A stretch of 64,000 nt of DNA from Liolophura sinensis (lineage: Eukaryota; Mollusca; Polyplacophora; Chitonida; Chitonidae): positions 35,310,510 to 35,374,509 of the forward strand of contig NC_088295.1 of NCBI RefSeq assembly GCF_032854445.1, given 5' to 3'. The notes under the pieces are model-generated. The model did no database searches, was not told the origin of the DNA, and worked only from the letters and a program-made list of their open reading frames with translations. Within the stretch, counting starts at the first letter, position 1, and every line of letters starts with the position of its first letter. Below are positions 58,801 through 64,000 of this stretch, piece by piece. Both the position numbers and the translations under genes were made by a program.

Positions 58801-61800
58801 TGCTACATAATACACCAGAAAGTCAACTCTAAACAAACAGAAACCAAACACGGGAAACACTGGTGGAGAGCCAGCACAGCGAAATGAACTTAATTTTTTT
58901 CAGGGAACCGCTTATTTCTGTGAAACTAGAAGGTGAGCATAAGCACTGATTCAGTTCTCCTGTCCCAGACAGATACATGTCAACATTTCAACTTTGCTGT
59001 TTTTGGTTAATGTAAATTGTTTATCAAATGAGAAAAAGTTTCAGGTGGAAAAAGGCCTTGAGTAACCTTTGTGATTGGAATTTAGAAGGATGCCTTACTC
59101 CTCACCTGCAACAACATCCACAGATTTATTTGAAGGGCCGCAGTAGAGAACCTGGGGTCGTTTGTCTGATTCAGTGTTGACACATCTGTTACGATGAGCA
59201 AACAAATAAGCCAGTCTTGTGCCCATCATGGTCTTCCCTGTGCCAGGAGGGCCCTGGATTAAGCTGAAGGGTTGCCTTAGAGCTTGGGTGACTGCAGCCA
59301 TCTGTACTTTGTTAGGGGGAGGTAATCCAGGTACAGGCATTGCCGTCAGTTTAGGGATGTCCGAGACAATCGCTACAAATGTAAAAAATTATTTGTATAA
59401 GCTTGATAAGAATCTCAGCCTGTAGTGAGCGGAATGAAACTGGGTGGATAAAAAAAGAGTATTTAAAACCAAATCTGAAGTGAATGACATAAACTTTCAA
59501 TCTCGGCTCTTGTCCATGTTGTCAATAAAAGCACTATGGGAAGGTTGGGGAAAGATACTGTTCAACAATCAGATTAAACTTGATGTACAACACTTGAGGA
59601 TGGCAAACCATTCATAGACACTGACTAAACAATCAGATCTTAAAGGTCCAATGCAGAATAAACACATATCCACAATGGACTTCTTGGTACTCTGCACTGC
59701 AATCCCTTATCAAAATTAAATCCAGTGCATTAATAGAAAGCTGATTATTTGGGGTCTTTCAGAAAACATGGCCTTATTTCATAAATATCAGAGCTACAAA
59801 GGCATTTTTAGTTCAAACCCATATTCAGTTTACCAGTGTTGGGATGATGCACGGTTAAAGACCCTACTCTATTTCCTAATTAATAACATCTACCTGAAAT
59901 TAGCATAGTACGACAACAACACACATGCATGATTATGAGAACGAACTGCTCTAATCTGTTAGCTGACTTTTACATGCGTATATATCAATGTGACTATATG
60001 CAGAAAACGTTCGAAAATTTCATGAATCCTGCACCTTTTCATTTATAAAAGCCTTACTAATAAATTTGCACAATGAACTGTAATCTGAGCTACTTCGCTT
60101 ATGAATAAAAGTGGAATAACTGGAGACAACGTGTACTTTTTGTATAATACAGAAACATGTACAATGAAAAAAGTTTCTGTCTTCGACAAACTGTCAAACA
60201 GCCTGGACAAAGCCAAATTTGTATATCACCTGGGGAAGCAGGAGTTCGACCAACAGCAATGTCTAGTGCAATTGGAGATTTCTTGTCAAATGTTTGAACA
60301 GCATCTTCCATTCTCCTGAAACCAAAGTGAACATGTAAATCAGCACCCGGATTTGAAAAAAAGTTACCTAAAACACTTCTCTGTATCATAATGGAAAAAT
60401 TACTGTGCAGTGCACTAACAATGCAGAAAAACACTGACTCTTTTCAAAAATCCCAACTACATGAATTTATAGCAGATGCAAATCACTACCAAATTTAGTA
60501 CCCTTGGTACAAAGCCCTGAGCAACATACATGAATTCTACATCAAGTTTTTGAAGTGTGAACTAAGTGTACCGAGTAAGGTCAACTTGACTTTATATACA
60601 ATATACATAGATAACCCTCCAATTGCATCAGGCGAAGATTTGCCAAACAAAAAGGAGATAAGGTGCCAGCAAAGATTATGGCCAGGACAGTCCAAATTTT
60701 GGCAATTATACCAAATGACGAATAAGACATTCACATTACATGTACGTACATATTCACATTCTGCAGCCAGATATGTCAAAAAAATGCCGATGAGCCCTAA
60801 AGGTAAAACTAAATTATTCAGAGATTCATAAAAAACCAATATTACTTTATATTTTGTAAGAAGAGGATTTGGGCAACTTTAGCAAATGATCAATTTGATA
60901 CTGACATTACACACATCTTCACAACCTCTGCAGTATGACACTACGAAAGTATGTTGTCTGAGTGGATAAAGAAACAGAAATACCTGACAGGTAGAAATCT
61001 TGGAATCCACTCCACTGTACAACGAGGGCTGGGAGTTCCAGCCTGGCTAAAAATGGTTGGAAAAGGGACTGCACTTTTATGTAGGTAACATTCAATGTAA
61101 ACTCTGTCCTCTTTTTCCCTTGGCATTACGCTTGTAATCCAACAATGACATGTCCAGCTAACTGGCTGGCCACTATTCACCACAGCAGCCACATCCTTTT
61201 GGAGGTCTGTGTTTTCAGGCAGGGGAAGCTCAGGGTACCTGATGCACAGGTAATCAGCAGATGAGTTTGAATACTTGATCTGACGTTCTTTGCAAAAGCT
61301 GATTGGAAGAGAGAATTCCCCCTTCACTTCAGGCCCTTTGGAGCTCTGTGTTTTATGCCACTTGATGTCCACGTTGTGTACAAACAATGAATCTTGACTC
61401 TCCACAGAAGACACTGCTGACTCCAAGCTCAAGACTGGAAGCCATGCTTCCTTGTATGCCTGCTCATTATTGTAATTGAGTCTTGATGCTTGTTTGGCGC
61501 TTCCAGATGCAAAACAATATGCTGGGTCTCTGCGATGCTCCAAACAAACATCCAACCGTGGTGTGAGGCTGAGAAGTTGCAGTGTTGGGGACAGCATACC
61601 ATGACACATGGTGGAGGCCACTTGAGCTTTCAACACAGCACTGTTATGAATATCAGTTGAGAAGCTTCTAAGATGTCTGATAATTGTTTCATTGTTCTCA
61701 ACTTCTGATGTCACATCTGTCCTGAAATCTCCATCTTTCACCAGACATTTCACCGAGCCCTTCATGGAATCAAACACAGCTGGTAAACTGCCCTTTGTTG

Positions 61801-64000
61801 ATAGATGCATGCCATCACTAATTTTACCAGACACGGGCTGTCGCGCTGCACAAAGCAATTGCTGCCAATTGTAGGCAGATACCTTTGACACAAACTTGTC
61901 AGGGTTCAACTTGATCGTAGGCTGAGGCAGAATCTTTATCTTCTCTATGTTGTTAGCAGGCAACTCATACACTCGATGCTGCCAAAATACCTTGACACTT
62001 TTCTGTTCTTCACTAAGAACAGGCATCTTGATGGGAGCCAAGAGGGCAAACTTCACCTGCCTCTGGGGTGGAGGAATTTCAGGGACAGATGGAATCTGCA
62101 ACTTCACATTTTCTTCAGACACTTCTTCTACCAAAGGATAGACAACCAAAGGCCTATCTTTCAAAGCAGCTGCCAGCTGTAGCAAATAACAGGCTTTGTG
62201 ATAGCGAGAGGCCAACACAGATGCATCAGTTGTCTTTCTGCACAGTCTCTCAACGTCTGCCGGACTGTAAGGACATGGTTTGCCATCGATCAGGGCACAC
62301 ACTAGCCTCTGAGCCACAAGGTCAACATACCTGCGGATAGGGCTGGTGAAATGCACGTAATAGGGCAAATTCAGCGAATAATGCCCCATTTCTTCCTTAT
62401 CCAGACTTCCAGAGCAAACATAAACGGCCCTTTCCTGTATTTTATACAGCTGCAACTGAGCGATCATCTGACTAGGGTGGTTTTCAGCCTGAACAATGAG
62501 CTCTTGAACAGCTCTGTAGTTTCCCGAATCAGCTTCTCGACACATGGCCTCCCATGTGGATGTCAACAAAGAAACCTCCTGAGGGACCATTATCTTCTGG
62601 CTCATCATAAAGTTGAACACACACGTGCAGGCTCTTTTACATTGACATATGGAGTAGTCTTCAAGAAATGGTCTAGTTAGGGCCACAGTATTTGCGGCGG
62701 CAGCAGCATGAGTTTCTTTCCACTTCTCCAGAGCAGCCGGGTGAGGGAACTGTTGTTGCCGTAGCGGGGTACATTCTGGGAAATGTTTTATCAGTAATTC
62801 GCCCATCTGATGGTTGGTCATGATCATCAGTTCCTCTACCAACAGGTGAGCATTTGGAGACTCTCGGGATTCTATATCCATTTGATGAGAGAGGTAAGCA
62901 TTACCAAGACGCTGATATCTCCATATCTGAGCAAGTTTACCCAAGGCTAGCAAGCGGCTCCTAATATCTTCATGCGGCGTCTCAGTGTCATGGAGAAGAT
63001 TTTCTACATCTGTGTAGCTGAGGCACTTTGCTTTTATTATACAGCGTTCAGGATCAACACTTAGAATTTCCCCTTCACTGGAAACTGTGAAGAAGACAGA
63101 AACGGTCAAGCGGTCAGTGTCAGGGAGCAGACTGCAAACATTTGTGCTGAAATGTGGGTGCAACATGTGGATGGTTTCCGCTATCATTGGGTAGAAAGAT
63201 ACTCCTCTTCCTGCAGCTTCACGATCAAGGGCAGAGCCAGGAGGGACAAAATATGAAACATCAGCAATGTGGACACCTACAAGGTACCTGTCATCAGACA
63301 ATCTTTCAAGACTGAGTGCATCATCAAGGTCCTTGGAGAACGGGGGATCGATGGTAATTACTATTTTGTCTCTGTAGTCCAGTCTGTTCTGTAAGACTTC
63401 ATGAGGAAGTTGAACACTATTGGACTGTTGTTCTTGTACAAATTTCTCTGTCTCAGCAGAATATCTCTTGGGAATCTGGTACTCTCTATTCAGGATTTCC
63501 ATTCCATTTTCAATGCTGTTGCCAGGCGGAATGACACCGACAACGATTCCAAGTGGCAAAGGACAGTTGGCATCCCACTTCAAGTATCTCACAACAAATA
63601 AATCCTTCTCAGGATCTTGGGGATTTATTTTCACAGAATTGTATGGGACTATACTCTTGTCTTTCATGAATCTGTACACTTGAACCTCGTCTTTCCTTGC
63701 TTTCTTCAGCTGTTTTTTCATGGAAAGATTATATATCCTTGGAACACCTCTGTTCAGTGGAATCATTACACCAGTATTCTTTGGTTCCACAGTGCAAACA
63801 AACACCCTGTATTCGGGATTCATGCTACGTTTCAGAATTCCCACAACCTCGCCGTGTACTGTTTCAGCAGAAGTGGATTCGTCACTGTTCACAACCTCTT
63901 TTGGCAACATTCTCACAACAACTTCATCCCCATGAAAGGCTCTTCCACACCTTTTTCGACAGCTGATTTCCACCTCACCTAATGCGCATTCCTTGCTGAG
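49682..64000 (-). CDS. HELZ2: HELZ2-like protein, gene B (3' part only; 5' end beyond the window)
   Basis: Nine coding exons are visible, 5' to 3': 64000-60984 (partial), 60315-60230, 59372-59106, 58644-58256, 55170-54961, 54190-53969, 53840-53684, 50502-50335 and 49803-49682. Every complete internal exon has the same length as its gene A counterpart; the last differs because the stop falls earlier. The frame is open to the window edge, and about 1545 residues are present: the end of the linker, the RNB domain with the [11 protein letters not shown] catalytic box and HFTSPIRRY box, and helicase 2 with [16 protein letters not shown], motif V and AITRAKKG. The protein ends in LLSRQGR, six residues shorter than gene A. 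One intron (58255-55171) starts with GC instead of GT. The gene lies about 12 kb upstream of gene A in the same orientation and is evidently a tandem duplicate. The zinc fingers and helicase 1 should lie beyond 64000. Confidence 0.88.
50335..50502 (-). CDS. HELZ2: Gene B exon equivalent to A exon 16: motifs V and VI
   Basis: 168 bases, with [14 protein letters not shown] and [12 protein letters not shown]. The acceptor nearest the unique exon is at 50503-50504. About 19 further copies of the acceptor lie upstream at 120-base steps. Confidence 0.88.
50443..52785 (-). repeat. Exon/intron minisatellite in gene B (about 19.5 units of 120 bp)
   Basis: Same unit as in gene A, expanded to 2.34 kb with an exact 120-base period. 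Units differ at a few sites, such as TCCTCACC/TCCTAACC and CATACAGAG/CATACTGAG/CATACGGAG. The outermost unit is partial, lacks one base and joins a different intron sequence. Because 120 is a multiple of three, both strands stay open over most of the array. Confidence 0.97.
52786..53683 (-). other. Gene B intron, unique part upstream of the minisatellite
   Basis: Non-repetitive. The outermost minisatellite unit joins it through GTTGTGTGTCAACAG, a different acceptor context from the inner units. Confidence 0.6.
53684..53840 (-). CDS. HELZ2: Gene B exon equivalent to A exon 15: up to motif V
   Basis: 157 bases ([13 protein letters not shown] to VDTVISSQ plus one base), with a CAAG|GTATAT donor. 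The intron after it contains the 2.3-kb minisatellite. Confidence 0.92.
53969..54190 (-). CDS. HELZ2: Gene B exon equivalent to A exon 14
   Basis: 222 bases ([13 protein letters not shown] to NQKEAYLA), phase 0 at both ends. Confidence 0.92.
54961..55170 (-). CDS. HELZ2: Gene B exon equivalent to A exon 13: helicase 2 motifs II and III
   Basis: 210 bases, with [23 protein letters not shown] and TYQYRM. Nearly identical to gene A at the base level although the flanking introns differ. Confidence 0.93.
56159..56737 (-). mobile_element. Tc1/mariner-type DNA transposon remnant
   Basis: Inverted ends of about 31 bases (GGTGGGC, A-run, GGGCCGTACTTTGA) lie at 56161-56191 and 56703-56734, with TA on both outer sides (56157-56158 and 56738-56739), the target duplication of this superfamily. 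The 579-base body holds the C-terminal end of a transposase on the minus strand. This is an internally deleted, non-autonomous copy in a gene B intron. Confidence 0.85.
56366..56482 (-). pseudogene. Transposase C-terminal fragment
   Basis: Reads TLKEIRDLISSWKKRLRAI, then HQEDGGKMR and a stop. The W-K-x-R-L-x-A-I...GG ending is typical of mariner/Tc1 DDE transposases. No catalytic core remains in the element. Confidence 0.75.
57562..57870 (-). mobile_element. Family 2 SINE, minus strand, head truncated
   Basis: Aligns with 42940-43309 from the GTGAGTGAG tail through the GACGGATTTCCACC block to the B-box region. It lies in a gene B intron. Confidence 0.8.
58256..58644 (-). CDS. HELZ2: Gene B exon equivalent to A exon 12
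   Basis: 389 bases (YLKKLGSSC to GSSVNQ). The 5' splice site reads CAG|GCAAGT, the usual strong context of rare GC-AG introns. No in-phase GT donor was found nearby that would keep the exon length. Confidence 0.88.
59106..59372 (-). CDS. HELZ2: Gene B exon equivalent to A exon 11: helicase 2 Walker A
   Basis: 267 bases with a LPPPNKVQ Q-motif, GPPGTGKT and [10 protein letters not shown]. The following intron is only 461 bases here, against 8.6 kb in gene A. Confidence 0.92.
59373..60229 (-). other. Gene B intron, nothing recognised
   Basis: 857 bases, AT-rich, between the exons equivalent to A exons 10 and 11. Confidence 0.6.
60230..60315 (-). CDS. HELZ2: Gene B exon equivalent to A exon 10
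   Basis: 86 bases (RMEDAVQTFDKK to RTPASP), same phases as gene A. Confidence 0.82.
60316..60983 (-). other. Gene B intron, nothing recognised
   Basis: 668 bases after the large RNB exon. The nested SINEs seen in the matching gene A intron are absent here. Confidence 0.6.
60984..64000 (-). CDS. HELZ2: Gene B large exon (partial): RNB domain and C-terminal region
   Basis: Open from the window edge to a CAG|GTATTT donor. It has [11 protein letters not shown] and [12 protein letters not shown] as in gene A. Compared with gene A the RNB core is nearly identical, while the part after it (from about 62130 down) and the part before it (from about 63460 up) have diverged, so the exon is a mosaic. 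Confidence 0.92.

Noticed and set aside
10524-64000. Assignment to ZNFX1, MOV10, HELZ or DIS3 instead of HELZ2
   Set aside because: Only HELZ2 combines an RNB domain between two Upf1-like helicases. The others lack the RNB domain or one or both helicases.

Overview
This window is animal nuclear DNA. It has split genes with GT-AG introns, long AT-rich intergenic stretches, tRNA-derived SINEs, MITEs, LTR retroelement remains and (TA)n microsatellites. The SINE 3' tails (a CGTCGTATAAGTGAAATATT-type block followed by an AATAAATA tail) and the loose gene structure suggest a marine lophotrochozoan, most likely a mollusc. That assignment is inference.

The main content is a head-to-tail pair of HELZ2-like genes on the minus strand. 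HELZ2 is the helicase 1 - RNB exoribonuclease - helicase 2 protein that is interferon-induced in vertebrates. Gene A (37783 down to 10524) appears complete. I could place 17 coding exons with consistent splice phases, giving a predicted 2703 residues: an N-terminal Cys/His zinc-finger region, a first Upf1-like SF1 helicase, an RNB domain with all catalytic aspartates, and a second Upf1-like helicase. Gene B (64000 down to 49682) runs off the right edge. Its last nine coding exons are visible and match gene A exon for exon, from just before the RNB domain to the stop.

Layout: 1-10.4 kb lies downstream of gene A and holds SINEs, a MITE, two blocks of a 36-bp satellite and the gene A 3' UTR region. 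10.5-37.8 kb is gene A, with a decayed BEL/Pao retroelement (17.3-24.3 kb) in the intron after the second Walker A exon. 37.8-48.4 kb is intergenic, with SINEs, a solo LTR, a MITE and microsatellites. 48.4-64 kb is the 3' part of gene B, with a mariner-type remnant and a SINE in one intron.

The most unusual signal is a 120-bp minisatellite, about 5 units in gene A and about 19.5 in gene B. It grew out of the intron/exon junction between helicase 2 motifs V and VI. Every unit carries a copy of the 3' splice site and the first 20 codons of the exon, so the normal exon sits behind a ladder of duplicate acceptors. In gene B nearly all units are open and in frame with the exon. The two paralogs are also mosaic: the RNB core and some helicase 2 exons are nearly identical while flanking coding sequence and introns have diverged, which suggests gene conversion.
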